Below, one piece after another: positions 26,743 through 35,308 of a stretch of 64,000 nt of DNA (within the stretch, counting starts at the first letter, position 1; every line of letters starts with the position of its first letter). The notes under the pieces are model-generated. The model was not told where the DNA came from and made no database searches. It saw only the letters and a list, made by a program, of their open reading frames with translations. The DNA comes from Penumbrarchaeum sp964445525 (lineage in GTDB: Archaea > Thermoplasmatota > Penumbrarchaeia > Penumbrarchaeales > Penumbrarchaeaceae), in the NCBI GenBank assembly GCA_964445525.1, contig CAYULA010000012.1:15316-79315 (forward strand). Direction: 5' to 3'. A program made the position numbers and the translations under genes.

Positions 26743-27813
26743 ATGATATCGGTCATTGAAGAGATTTTACCTTATATCGGGGGATTGTGGACATTACCAT
26801 GGATAATCATCGGGTTGGTGATTACCATGATAATATCGAATATCATCGGTGAGGAACGTGTTCGCAAGGCCATGAAGAAGATCGGACTCGTTCTCCTGTT
26901 CGTATTCATTCCCCTCCTGCTATTCAGGATCTTCCTCAACATTGATTTCGGCAGTGAAGAGATCAATTTCGCGGTTGTTACCGTATGTGTCATAACGTTC
27001 ATGTACCTTTTGTCATACCTTGTGGCTCACCTAAAGGTGAGGGACCTTGCCCTCAAGGGTTCCGAGAGAAGTGACTTCCTCAAGACGATCCTGACCAACC
27101 AGGGAAGGAGCGCTGCCTTCGTTGGTGGTGCAATGCTGGCTATCGAGGAGTGGAGGGTTCCAGCAGGTATATACATAAGCCTTGTGGGCATCGGTCTTTT
27201 TGCGGTCATCCCGTATATCCTTTCCATCATGCACAAAAAGGAGGTCAAGAACGATGACAAGGATGTTAAAACAATACTACCCTGGTATCTCAGGGCGTAT
27301 CCATGGTATCTACTTTCGGTGGTCATCGCCGCTGTGGTCCTGCACAAGATTACCGGGGTTGTGGTTTCGGATTTCGGGGACGCTGGCACGATTTTTCATT
27401 TCCTGAGTGCGTTGACGGTCCCTGCAGGCCTCTATTACGTCGGTGCTGGAATACATCCCAGGGACCTGAAGTTCGATGAGGTCAAGAAGCTCTTTTTGAT
27501 CAGGAAAGAGCCGAAAAGAAAAAGGGAGTTTCACTGGATCATTACCAGAAACGCGTTCCTGATAACCCTGATAATCACTCCGGTGGTACTTCTGATTGTG
27601 TTCGGTTTGCTGTACTTCACTGACATGATCCCCAGCCAATGGTTCGCCGTTATCATGATCAATTCCATCATGCCGATCACAAGTACCAACATGTTCCTGA
27701 TACCGTACGGGATCGATCGAAAGGGAACAGCACTTGCGGTGACCTGGACCACGGTAGTTTCTGTTCCTCTCCTGCTGATATTGATACCCCTGTTTTCAAA
27801 GCTCTTCATATGA
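26743..27813 (+). CDS. AEC (auxin efflux carrier)-type membrane transporter
   Basis: A 356-residue polytopic membrane protein with about ten hydrophobic segments in two halves separated by a charged loop near residues 165-185. The C-terminal part has the proline-containing IMPITSTNMFLIPYGIDRKG, where AEC carriers have a P-x-A-N-like motif and a regularly spaced small-residue helix, and YYVGAGIHP where they have an lGxxL. Family members move organic acids or other small anions; the substrate is unknown. Transcribed away from ACC. Confidence 0.75.
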   Translation: MISVIEEILPYIGGLWTLPWIIIGLVITMIISNIIGEERVRKAMKKIGLVLLFVFIPLLLFRIFLNIDFGSEEINFAVVTVCVITFMYLLSYLVAHLKVRDLALKGSERSDFLKTILTNQGRSAAFVGGAMLAIEEWRVPAGIYISLVGIGLFAVIPYILSIMHKKEVKNDDKDVKTILPWYLRAYPWYLLSVVIAAVVLHKITGVVVSDFGDAGTIFHFLSALTVPAGLYYVGAGIHPRDLKFDEVKKLFLIRKEPKRKREFHWIITRNAFLITLIITPVVLLIVFGLLYFTDMIPSQWFAVIMINSIMPITSTNMFLIPYGIDRKGTALAVTWTTVVSVPLLLILIPLFSKLFI

Positions 27814-27858
27814 GAGATCATTCGATGAACGGGTCTTCAGGGTGGTTGGTTTGACATC

Positions 27859-27879
27859 GTAAAAATCTGCGATTTTTAC
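27859..27879. repeat. 9-bp hairpin, loop TGC
   Basis: GTAAAAATC / GATTTTTAC separated by TGC. It follows TTTGACATC, a string repeated before the hairpin at 28211. Confidence 0.75.
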
Positions 27880-27914
27880 TGTCCAGAATCATTGTTCCAA
27901 TAATTCCGGATTCC

Positions 27915-27945
27915 GCACAATCGAAGATTGTGCTCAGGTTGAGCA
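27915..27945. repeat. Two overlapping hairpins, loops GAA and GGT
   Basis: GCACAATC / GATTGTGC with loop GAA (27915-27933) is directly followed by TGCTCA / TGAGCA with loop GGT (27931-27945). Both arms share the TGC between them, so only one can form at a time. Confidence 0.7.
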
Positions 27946-28023
27946 TTGCATATCGTCAATTTCAGGATCGCAATACTCAACCACCTGGACCAATTTCACA
28001 TCAATAACTGAGGTTCAATCTTC

Positions 28024-28042
28024 GAAAAATCGGAGATTTTTC
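28024..28042. repeat. 8-bp hairpin, loop GGA
   Basis: GAAAAATC / GATTTTTC with loop GGA. Nearly identical to the element at 28211-28227. Confidence 0.75.
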
Positions 28043-28145
28043 AGACCTCCTCGCCTTAAGTTAATTTGGAAATAATCTTCCACTCGGAGGACCCCTACGT
28101 CAACGACATTTACTATGTATGGCTTGACCTATGGTCCAGTCATAC

Positions 28146-28166
28146 TAAGTGTCGGGGACGGGGTTT
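28146..28166 (-). repeat. Detached 21-bp copy of the tRNA 3' end
   Basis: TAAGTGTCGGGGACGGGGTTT occurs here and again at 28338-28358, where it is the 3' end and flank of the tRNA gene (acceptor strand and half of the T-arm). The two copies are in the same orientation, 192 bp apart. Confidence 0.85.
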
Positions 28167-28210
28167 TCATTGTCCTATACAATACCACCCCCCACGGGGT
28201 TTGACATCGA

Positions 28211-28227
28211 AAAAATCGGAGATTTTT
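28211..28227. repeat. 7-bp hairpin, loop GGA
   Basis: AAAAATC / GATTTTT with loop GGA, preceded by TTTGACATCG as at 27850. Same core as 28024-28042. Confidence 0.75.
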
Positions 28228-28311
28228 CCTGCATTGAGAGGACCTGTATCATCTGTAATATGTCCTCTCAACGACCAAGGTTCAAACCCCGGACCACGAC
28301 ACAATATTCTC

Positions 28312-28336
28312 AACCTATCTGCTCTGCAGATAGGTT
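28312..28336. repeat. 11-bp hairpin just downstream of tRNA, loop TCT
   Basis: AACCTATCTGC / GCAGATAGGTT with a 3-nt loop, lying 6 nt past the 3' end of the minus-strand tRNA. It may help end or process the tRNA transcript. Confidence 0.75.
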
Positions 28337-28341
28337 ATAAG

Positions 28342-28461
28342 TGTCGGGGACGGGGTTTGAACCCGCGACCTCCGGATTTCTCCGGGTACTTGGGAGCTCA
28401 CATGTAATAGCCGCAAGGGCCCCTATGAGTCCGGCGCTCCACCAAGCTGAGCCACCCCGAC
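28342..28461 (-). tRNA. tRNA with CAU anticodon (elongator Met, possibly Ile2), 46-nt intron
   Basis: Acceptor GTCGGGG pairs with CCCCGAC; the D-arm GCTC...GAGC, anticodon stem CCGGA/TCCGG and T-arm GCGGG-TTCAAAC-CCCGT are all intact. The anticodon loop is CTCATA-A once the intron (28378-28423) between positions 37 and 38 is removed. This is the usual archaeal bulge-helix-bulge intron site. The mature RNA is 74 nt, with discriminator A and no encoded CCA. G1:C72 and the CCGGA stem argue against the initiator tRNA. A CAU anticodon could also be tRNA-Ile2 with modified C34. Confidence 0.93.
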
Positions 28462-28576
28462 ATGAATAAAAATACAGGGCTCAGGTCAACTGAACTGGGA
28501 GATACCATTGTTCTACTTAAAGATTATTTAATAGAAAATAGGCCAGACGTGGAGATCCGAGCAACCATTACATACA

Positions 28577-28588
28577 AAAATATTATAC
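28577..28588 (+). promoter_or_regulatory. TATA box of the lipoprotein gene
   Basis: AAATATTATACA is centred about 28 nt before the GTG at 28611, which fits a leaderless transcript. Confidence 0.5.
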
Positions 28589-28610
28589 ATCCAGTGATCA
28601 TCTCAGCTTC

Positions 28611-29030
28611 GTGCAAAGGATCCTCTTAATTTTTCCAATCGTTCTGATATTCATGTCAATTTCCGGTTGCACGGAGGACCTCGAAGGGACCTTGAAGCCG
28701 GACCTCGAGATCGAGGTCCTGCAATCCGAACACAGAAACGAGACCGAGGAAGGATACCTTCCCACATCCGGAAACACCTGGCTCTACCTTACCCTGAATA
28801 TAACAAACAACAATGAGGAAGGATCGGTCCCCATCACAGCTTACCATTTCTTCTTGATAAAAGGGGATGACGAGGTCTGGTGCAGGGGATTCGAGGGAGA
28901 CGGGGAACCGAATATCTCACCGGAAGATACAGAGGAATTCATCATTTACTTCGAGATAAAAATCACCTCGACCTTCGACCGACTCGAATACAGGAGGACC
29001 CTGAAAGATCCTATCAGAATCGAACTCTAG
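28611..29030 (+). CDS. Small predicted lipoprotein
   Basis: A 139-residue exported protein beginning with GTG. The signal peptide ends in SISGC (Cys20), a lipobox-like site, followed by an acidic beta-rich domain with NITNNNE, typical of extracellular Ig-like domains that bind or stabilise surface structures. The family is not certain. The last 4 nt overlap the 3' end of the convergent beta-propeller gene. Confidence 0.75.
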   Translation: MQRILLIFPIVLIFMSISGCTEDLEGTLKPDLEIEVLQSEHRNETEEGYLPTSGNTWLYLTLNITNNNEEGSVPITAYHFFLIKGDDEVWCRGFEGDGEPNISPEDTEEFIIYFEIKITSTFDRLEYRRTLKDPIRIEL

Positions 29031-31432
29031 AATCTCGGCCCACCAGGTCTTCTCTGAGGTCCTCTTGGTTCGGGCCTTCTCCCGGGTCTTTCGGGAGGAC
29101 CTCTTCTCTCAGGAAGACTGCCTCTTCTAACATCTCTGTCATGGGGCCTGTAATCGTACTTCCTCCTGCCGCCGATGCTCTCTATGGAGGCATCCTCCGG
29201 CCTTGCCTTCGGTTTGGTGAAGATGAACAGCAGCGCGACTATGATGATGGCTATAAGTATCAGCACGGCGCCCACCATTATCTCCCAGCCGCTTCTTTCA
29301 TCATCCTCATCATCGGGAATATCAATGGGGCCCATGTTCATTATCTCTATTTCCTGGTCGGCGATATTGGTTGCATTCACTTTCAAGGTACCCTGGTCAC
29401 CCGGATCAAGTGCAAGGGGTGGAAGGTCTACATAGGAATCCGGGTCAATGTTCAGCGTTGTCATGTAGATTATCTCATCATCAAGCTGCACCGCAACGGT
29501 CATTCCGTTCACGGGTCCCGATCCGTTCAAATATATCCTGACGAAATACCTGTCGCTGTCGTCCTTTCTCAGCTGGAAATCAAGGTTCTGTGAGAGGGAG
29601 AGAACATCCACCAAAAGGCTGGCCTGGGCTATGGGCATACCGTTGTGAGATCCGGTAATGGTAATGGACCTGGACCCGGTAAAACCGGGTTCTGCCTGGA
29701 CTATGATATTCTTGGTATCCCCGGGCCTGATCGGAGAATCAATCATGATGCTGAGTCCGTTTATCTGGTTCACGGACAGTTCAATCTGATCGTAGGCTTC
29801 CGCCCCTACGAGAGTGATCTGACTGGTTCGCGTATTCCCTCCCTTGTCGTATAGAACAAGTGTTGAAGGCTGAACCGATATGGAGAAACCACCGCCTGCA
29901 GGTACCACCCTGACAGTAACCTCCCCCGATCTCTCCATACTTCCGACAGTGACCGTGACATTCAATCTGAAGTTCCTCTCCCCCCTGGAAAGCGGATCGA
30001 GAACCACAGGTATCTTCAGGGACTCTCCCTGTTCAAGGGTCTGGAACCTGTCGTAGATAACATCCACGAGGTCCCCTCCGGTGATATCCACCACCAGATC
30101 TCCGGCCACACTTCCCCTCGGGACAACCTCCACATCGAACTGCTGGGTTGAATCAACGTCAACCTCCACGACCTCCTGGGGAAGAATGAGATCAAGACCG
30201 TCCTCCTGATGGTAGAGCATCTCTATCCACCCGGCAAGATTTGCCAGCATTACCTCGTTTCCTTCATGCCGATCCGTCACATCCGCGACCTCTACCCCGG
30301 CAAATTCCAGTCTTATGTCCTCTGCCTCCGTCTTCCAGGCTGTTTCAGCAATTATCTCGCCTTCGACCTCGATGACCTGGGTAACGATGTTGTAATAACC
30401 GGTGACCATCGCCTCGTCACCATCGTTTGCCGGATTGAAATCGCCAATTGCAAGGCCCTCGATAGCGGAGCTCTCTCCGGCAGCGGTCTGAGCCTGGAAG
30501 ACATCCTTCCTCTCGAAAACACCGCCGGATTCCCAGAACACCCGGCACCAACCTGACAGACCCGCGGTGATCAACTCGTTTCCCGCATGACCTGACCAGA
30601 ATTCACCCAGCCTGACATTTGCTATGAGATTCTCCTGATTCCTGAAGAGAATCTGCTGATCCCAGTTTGTGCCGTTTCTGTGGACCTGAACAAGAGAAGA
30701 ATCGGTCCCGCCAAACTCGTTCCATCCCGAGGTTGTAATGTAGATCTCATCTCCGGATTTGGTGGAATCGGCATCACCCACATCGATGGCTTTTACAGCG
30801 TCGGGAACCTCTATCTCCACATAATCAAAGCCCGATCCGGTCCTGTATACGTATCTCAGATACCTGTCGGGTTCGATCTGATCGTTTATCATGGACCCCA
30901 GCAATATCTCGTCACCGGGTGCCGGATCAACATCGGCCACCTCGATGTCGAATATCCGAATTTTTTTGGTATCATCGTACATGGGATTTGTATGAATGAT
31001 GGTATGTGTCCAGAGATCGGATTCCCTGTAAATGGCATATAAATTACCGGAGTATCCTCCCACGAGAATTTCGGGTCCTTCATTTTCATCCAGAACATCG
31101 GCTACCACAAGATCGAAGAGGCCCCTGTCTGTCCCCTGTGGCCCCTCTTCCTGCCAGATGGGAAGTGCCCTCAGACTTCCGTCGGGTTGAGGATCGATCA
31201 TGACCACGTTTCCCGAAAAGTCGCAGAAGGCCACTTCCGTCTCACCGTCTCCATCCAGGTCCCCGGCGCCCATTCCTCCGCTCAGCGATCTTGTAGAATT
31301 GTAGATTCTCTCCGATCCGAAATAACCAAGAGCCCCGCTCTCCTCCTGGCCGCTGACACCCGGAAAAGCCCCCAGAAAGAGGATTACAACCATGAATAAT
31401 GCAATTTTCAAATCTCCGGACAATAATCTCAC
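29027..31432 (-). CDS. Membrane-anchored beta-propeller (FG-GAP-like) surface protein
   Basis: An 801-residue surface protein. Signal peptide about 1-28. Residues about 30-430 contain repeated GDLDGDGETEVAF-, GDADSTKSGDEIYI-like blades with acidic turns, as in integrin-type FG-GAP repeats. Residues about 430-710 are beta-rich Ig-like or CARDB-like domains. A transmembrane helix at about 715-740 is followed by a cytoplasmic tail rich in Arg and Pro. The tail is unusually basic for this genome and could bind nucleic acid or lipid. Function unknown. It is divergent from the three-gene exoprotein operon. Confidence 0.82.
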   Translation of the reverse strand: MRLLSGDLKIALFMVVILFLGAFPGVSGQEESGALGYFGSERIYNSTRSLSGGMGAGDLDGDGETEVAFCDFSGNVVMIDPQPDGSLRALPIWQEEGPQGTDRGLFDLVVADVLDENEGPEILVGGYSGNLYAIYRESDLWTHTIIHTNPMYDDTKKIRIFDIEVADVDPAPGDEILLGSMINDQIEPDRYLRYVYRTGSGFDYVEIEVPDAVKAIDVGDADSTKSGDEIYITTSGWNEFGGTDSSLVQVHRNGTNWDQQILFRNQENLIANVRLGEFWSGHAGNELITAGLSGWCRVFWESGGVFERKDVFQAQTAAGESSAIEGLAIGDFNPANDGDEAMVTGYYNIVTQVIEVEGEIIAETAWKTEAEDIRLEFAGVEVADVTDRHEGNEVMLANLAGWIEMLYHQEDGLDLILPQEVVEVDVDSTQQFDVEVVPRGSVAGDLVVDITGGDLVDVIYDRFQTLEQGESLKIPVVLDPLSRGERNFRLNVTVTVGSMERSGEVTVRVVPAGGGFSISVQPSTLVLYDKGGNTRTSQITLVGAEAYDQIELSVNQINGLSIMIDSPIRPGDTKNIIVQAEPGFTGSRSITITGSHNGMPIAQASLLVDVLSLSQNLDFQLRKDDSDRYFVRIYLNGSGPVNGMTVAVQLDDEIIYMTTLNIDPDSYVDLPPLALDPGDQGTLKVNATNIADQEIEIMNMGPIDIPDDEDDERSGWEIMVGAVLILIAIIIVALLFIFTKPKARPEDASIESIGGRRKYDYRPHDRDVRRGSLPERRGPPERPGRRPEPRGPQRRPGGPRF

Positions 31433-31454
31433 CCGTTTACATCGACCGCGTCCC

Positions 31455-31471
31455 TATATTTATATATTTTT
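31455..31471 (+). promoter_or_regulatory. TATA box of the exoprotein operon
   Basis: TATATTTATATATTTT lies about 25-38 nt before the ATG at 31494; the distance fits a leaderless message starting at or just before that ATG. Confidence 0.65.
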
Positions 31472-31493
31472 TGATCCGGTATACCGAGCCACA

Positions 31494-31979
31494 ATGCCGC
31501 CACCAGTGTACCGGAATATTCAAAAAGGGAACGGACCGATTATTAAACGGAGGGTCCCCATAGGAACCGCAAGGAGCCTGGCAGTGGTCGCAGCCGGTCT
31601 CCTGGTCCTTATTGCAGGCTGCATTGTTGCAGTCTACAGGGACCGGGAGATGGACCGGGAAACCGAACTAGGATCCGAATCCCGGACCGCTTTGCCCGTT
31701 CTTATGTCCTCTTACGGCGGGACCTCGGGAGCACTCTCCGTCGATGAGATGCTGTCCGATCCGGAAAGGGTGTCCGAGATTGAACCCTTCGAAGGAAAGG
31801 TGGCCAGGATCAGGTTGATACTCCCCGATGGGGAAGAGATAACCGTCCTGGTACCGGACGAGTCCGCCTTCGGATCTCATCCAAAGGAAAGGGAAAACAT
31901 GCATTCGGAATTCGTGCCTGTGGAGCTATCAAGCGCAACTGTGATCCCGGGAAGGATCGAGGTGACTCTGTATGGATGA
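31494..31979 (+). CDS. N-terminally anchored exported protein, first of three
   Basis: A 161-residue protein. A short N-terminus with basic residues (KRRVPIGTARS) precedes a hydrophobic helix at about 28-46. The rest is an acidic, probably extracellular domain. No family recognised. The ATG at 31494 was chosen because a TATA box at 31455-31471 would place the RNA start there; the longer frame from 31392 runs through the promoter and into the divergent gene. It overlaps the next gene by 8 nt. Confidence 0.72.
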   Translation: MPPPVYRNIQKGNGPIIKRRVPIGTARSLAVVAAGLLVLIAGCIVAVYRDREMDRETELGSESRTALPVLMSSYGGTSGALSVDEMLSDPERVSEIEPFEGKVARIRLILPDGEEITVLVPDESAFGSHPKERENMHSEFVPVELSSATVIPGRIEVTLYG

Positions 31980-32517
31980 AAAACCTCTTGATCTGAGGGC
32001 GGAAGACGAAGGCGGAAGATCCTTCAGACTTCCGATGAGAACCGCCATCTTCATGGCCCTCACACTTGCCGCAGCCGGAATACTGGTAGCGGCTGTCCTG
32101 CCCGAGATCCTGGAAGATCCGAAAGAATCCGGTATCGATCCGTATTCCACCCCCCTAAGCGTGGTTCTGTCTTCAACCGTCGAAAGCATGGAAGTGGATG
32201 AGAAACAGTACAGCGACCTTTCCGTTCCGACTGCCTATTACATACTGCTATCAGAATCCGATTCCAACATGTCAGGGACAGATTCATTAATGTCTGGATA
32301 CCTTAATTTTATCTTGGGAGATGATACGCCTTATGAACTGACCATTTCCTCCGGACAGGGCTGGTCCTCCGAAAGGAGCCATACCATATCCAATGCCGGA
32401 CCGGAGGAGATTCAACCGCAGTCCGCAAGCCAGGATGTGATTGTGGACATTGTTGACGGTCAGGAGGTGTCCATCAACTTCGAACTGAAGGTATGGGAGG
32501 TCCAGGATGAAGACTAA
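31972..32517 (+). CDS. N-terminally anchored exported protein, second of three
   Basis: A 181-residue protein with a soluble N-terminus of about 22 residues, one hydrophobic helix (about 23-43, TAIFMALTLAAAGILVAAV), then an acidic domain with two SDSNMSG-type loops. It overlaps both neighbours (8 and 11 nt). Same layout as the proteins on either side, which suggests they form one complex at the membrane. No known family. Confidence 0.75.
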   Translation: MDEKPLDLRAEDEGGRSFRLPMRTAIFMALTLAAAGILVAAVLPEILEDPKESGIDPYSTPLSVVLSSTVESMEVDEKQYSDLSVPTAYYILLSESDSNMSGTDSLMSGYLNFILGDDTPYELTISSGQGWSSERSHTISNAGPEEIQPQSASQDVIVDIVDGQEVSINFELKVWEVQDED

Positions 32518-35308
32518 AGACATAACAGCCCCCGTGATCGCCATGGTGATAGTGATGGCAATTGTTGGAGCAGGTGCGGTTTACATTCTTACCAGCGGGG
32601 AGCCCGAAACCGACCCGTCACCTGTTGAACTTGGTCCTATCACCCAGAGGATGTCATCACTGACAACAACACTCTCCTCCGAAAGGGGTTCGATCCCAAT
32701 CGATGAATTCCAGGAGGAGATGGAAGGCAGGTTATCCACCTGGGTTTCCAATTCCAATCCCCTCGTTCCCGGTTATTCCGTTGAACTGGAATCACATGAC
32801 GTTGTGGTCACCGAATCACTACTCTCCCTTGACATACCGCTTCCCTCGTCTGCCATGGAAAGATCGGATGGAACTCTGATGCCCGATCACAGGATGTTCG
32901 GGTCCTCCGGGTCAAGGTCCATGGTACCCTCCGTCAGGACGGATGTTGTTTTGACCCTCGCTCTCGATCCCCAGAACGGAGGGTATCTTCGATACGAGGT
33001 TATCTCATATTCCACAGAGACCGTTGACCCCGAGAGAGCTCTTTCATCCCTGCTGAATATGCTCGAAGATGATACCAGTTCATGGTATTCCAGATTCGCC
33101 AGGGATATGGAATACATTCTGACTTCCCTGGTCAGGTTGAGGGCCGCAAATGGAGTCGGAACGGAATTCTCGGACTCCTATCTCAATCTACTAAACGGTG
33201 GTGACGTTGAACTTGCAGCGAATTTCGCCCTCGCATCGGCTTTGACAAGGTACACCGGTAAGGTACCCCCTAACCTGGCCTCTTCAATTGACGAACATTT
33301 CTCCAGGCTTCAGTTGAAACCGGTTATGAATCCGTCGGGAAACAGGTTGTGGGGAACCTCGGAGACCGAGAATTACAGGGATTATATGACCCTTTCCAGA
33401 AACAGTCCCCAGAGGAGGACCGCAGAAGACCTTCTTTCGCTTCAGAACACCTTCGGACACTCGGATACAGCGGATCTGTTCCTGAGATACCTCTATCTGG
33501 ACAGGACCGGAAAAACACTCGGAAGGACCGAAGCACTTGATTTCCAGTCAACCCTGAAGGAGAGCCAGTTGCTGAATCCAAGACAGCCAACAGACGAATT
33601 CGATCCCTATTCTCTCGAACACCACCCATCATTCCCATCATACCAGGGGATGGATGTGATGAGTTCACGATCACTCCTGTCCGGCAACAGGACACTCGGA
33701 ACAATCAAACCCACATTCGACACGGAATTCCTTGTCCTCGGAAAGGACCTTCTTGTAAAGGGAATTCACGATTACAATGCCTGGTATACCAATGCCAATC
33801 TCTCCCTTTCCGACGAGGATCTCATAGCCACCGGAAACGGGAGCCAGATCAATCCAACAAGATGCGGAGCAATACCCCCTCCCCCGCAGCCTCCCAATCA
33901 TGATTACAGGATACAGTGGGACCTGGATATCCAGGGAACCTTCGAAGTATCCGCGGATTCCGTGGGCTGGTCAGGTAACACTTATGATCCCTCAAAAATC
34001 CAGCGTACCATCAATTTCTCTTTCCCCGCAAGAATATACTCGGGAACGGGTACACTGGTGGACGAGGGATTCGAGGGCCATCTCAGAAACATCAACACCG
34101 GCAAGCAGTTCTACACGCCCATCTCCACGGGCTGGCTCATCACCCCCATTGCCAATGCAACAGAATACTTCGAATCCAGGACCTGGCCCGAACTCAAAAA
34201 TGCATTCGGAGCATTGACATCACTGGCAAGAAGTTCCGGGTGGGCCGACGAGAACCTCCAGGCTCTGGAATCCAGACAGTCCATCCATGCCTCCTCCATG
34301 GCAGCACTCTCCTCGCTGGAATCCTGGATGGAGAACAGCGATGCCCGGGAAGATCTTCACATATTCCACAACAACAAGATAAGGATACCCGGCATAGACA
34401 TCAATGATCTGGGTCCTCTCAGGATTGACGGCCATCAACTTCATTTCGGCTATTCTCTGGCAAGGGACAGGATGGAGATAAAATCCGATCTTCCCCAGGG
34501 CAGACTCTCGATCATCCTGGGACCTATCTCCGGCGGCGATCTGAAGGTTGAAGCGGAGGTTGAACTCTGGTCGGGAACCAGAATTGAGCTTGACATAGAC
34601 GACGGCACCTTCTCCCTCCACGGCAATTTCGACGGATACAACGTTAATGAGGGTTCCAAGATTCCAAAGCAGCCAATTGATACCCTTCTAACCACACTAT
34701 CGATGTCTTCCATCAGTTCTCCCGAGATGAAAGTTGAGATCCCCGACAGACCCTCCCCCTACATCTCTCCTGAAGATATCCCGGATATGTCGGATCTCGA
34801 GGTCTATGCCTCGGTCGTCCTCCTCGGGGATGAGACAAATGATCTCATGGACGAGGTCCCGGATACATACGGACACGGCGTGAAAACCCTGTTCGAGAGA
34901 CTGGTTCCCCTTGCCGATGATAACCGGCTATCCATTGGCATCCGCATCCGGTTCGAGGGAAGCACCCTTCCGTCTCTTTCCAGGTCGGTTGTATTCACCT
35001 CCCTCAATGCAGATGACCTCCGCGGTCTGGAAAGGATGAACCTGATAGACCAGATCATACTGGATACGATTATGGGCGCGAGAATTCGAATACCCGGTGT
35101 CATCGGAGAGGAGGTCCTGCTTCTCGAAGAGACCCCTGCATGGTCCCTCCATGTTCCCGGAGGCTTTACCCAGGGCTACGTAATGACAGCGGTTCACGTA
35201 TCACCGCTGGGTCAGGCAACCTTCTCATATTTCGCTTCCGAAGATCCGGCTTCAGCGGTGGACAACTGGATAGTACAACCCGGGGAGACTCCTTCACCCC
35301 TGTGGTAA
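32507..35308 (+). CDS. Large exported protein with pilin-like N-terminal helix
   Basis: A 933-residue protein. The first 30 residues are TAPVIAMVIVMAIVGAGAV, similar in form to the hydrophobic N-terminus of archaeal type IV pilin-like proteins, with a short basic leader (MKTKD). The rest is extracellular, mixed alpha/beta, with many Ser, Asp and Pro residues and a proline stretch (IPPPPQPP) at about 455. No repeat or enzyme motif was found. It is the last of three overlapping genes and converges on purB, overlapping it by 15 nt. Confidence 0.75.
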   Translation: MKTKDITAPVIAMVIVMAIVGAGAVYILTSGEPETDPSPVELGPITQRMSSLTTTLSSERGSIPIDEFQEEMEGRLSTWVSNSNPLVPGYSVELESHDVVVTESLLSLDIPLPSSAMERSDGTLMPDHRMFGSSGSRSMVPSVRTDVVLTLALDPQNGGYLRYEVISYSTETVDPERALSSLLNMLEDDTSSWYSRFARDMEYILTSLVRLRAANGVGTEFSDSYLNLLNGGDVELAANFALASALTRYTGKVPPNLASSIDEHFSRLQLKPVMNPSGNRLWGTSETENYRDYMTLSRNSPQRRTAEDLLSLQNTFGHSDTADLFLRYLYLDRTGKTLGRTEALDFQSTLKESQLLNPRQPTDEFDPYSLEHHPSFPSYQGMDVMSSRSLLSGNRTLGTIKPTFDTEFLVLGKDLLVKGIHDYNAWYTNANLSLSDEDLIATGNGSQINPTRCGAIPPPPQPPNHDYRIQWDLDIQGTFEVSADSVGWSGNTYDPSKIQRTINFSFPARIYSGTGTLVDEGFEGHLRNINTGKQFYTPISTGWLITPIANATEYFESRTWPELKNAFGALTSLARSSGWADENLQALESRQSIHASSMAALSSLESWMENSDAREDLHIFHNNKIRIPGIDINDLGPLRIDGHQLHFGYSLARDRMEIKSDLPQGRLSIILGPISGGDLKVEAEVELWSGTRIELDIDDGTFSLHGNFDGYNVNEGSKIPKQPIDTLLTTLSMSSISSPEMKVEIPDRPSPYISPEDIPDMSDLEVYASVVLLGDETNDLMDEVPDTYGHGVKTLFERLVPLADDNRLSIGIRIRFEGSTLPSLSRSVVFTSLNADDLRGLERMNLIDQIILDTIMGARIRIPGVIGEEVLLLEETPAWSLHVPGGFTQGYVMTAVHVSPLGQATFSYFASEDPASAVDNWIVQPGETPSPLW

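Larger units (their letters stand above)
27814..28341. other. 528-bp non-coding region rich in short hairpins
   Basis: No credible gene. Plus-strand frames here have no ribosome-binding site and cross the tRNA. The stretch contains at least five perfect hairpins with 3-nt loops, a 10-bp inverted repeat with an 18-nt spacer (28234-28243 / 28262-28271), two copies of TTTGACATCG before a hairpin (27850, 28200), and a 21-bp duplicate of the tRNA 3' end (28146-28166). The individual pieces are listed separately. Confidence 0.6.

Noticed and set aside
28279..28303. TTCAAACCCC-containing string like a tRNA T-arm on the plus strand
   Set aside because: The flanking bases do not form a T-stem or acceptor stem; at most a decayed fragment.
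28066..28407. Plus-strand frame crossing the hairpin region and the tRNA
   Set aside because: It overlaps a well-formed tRNA and repeat elements and has no ribosome-binding site.
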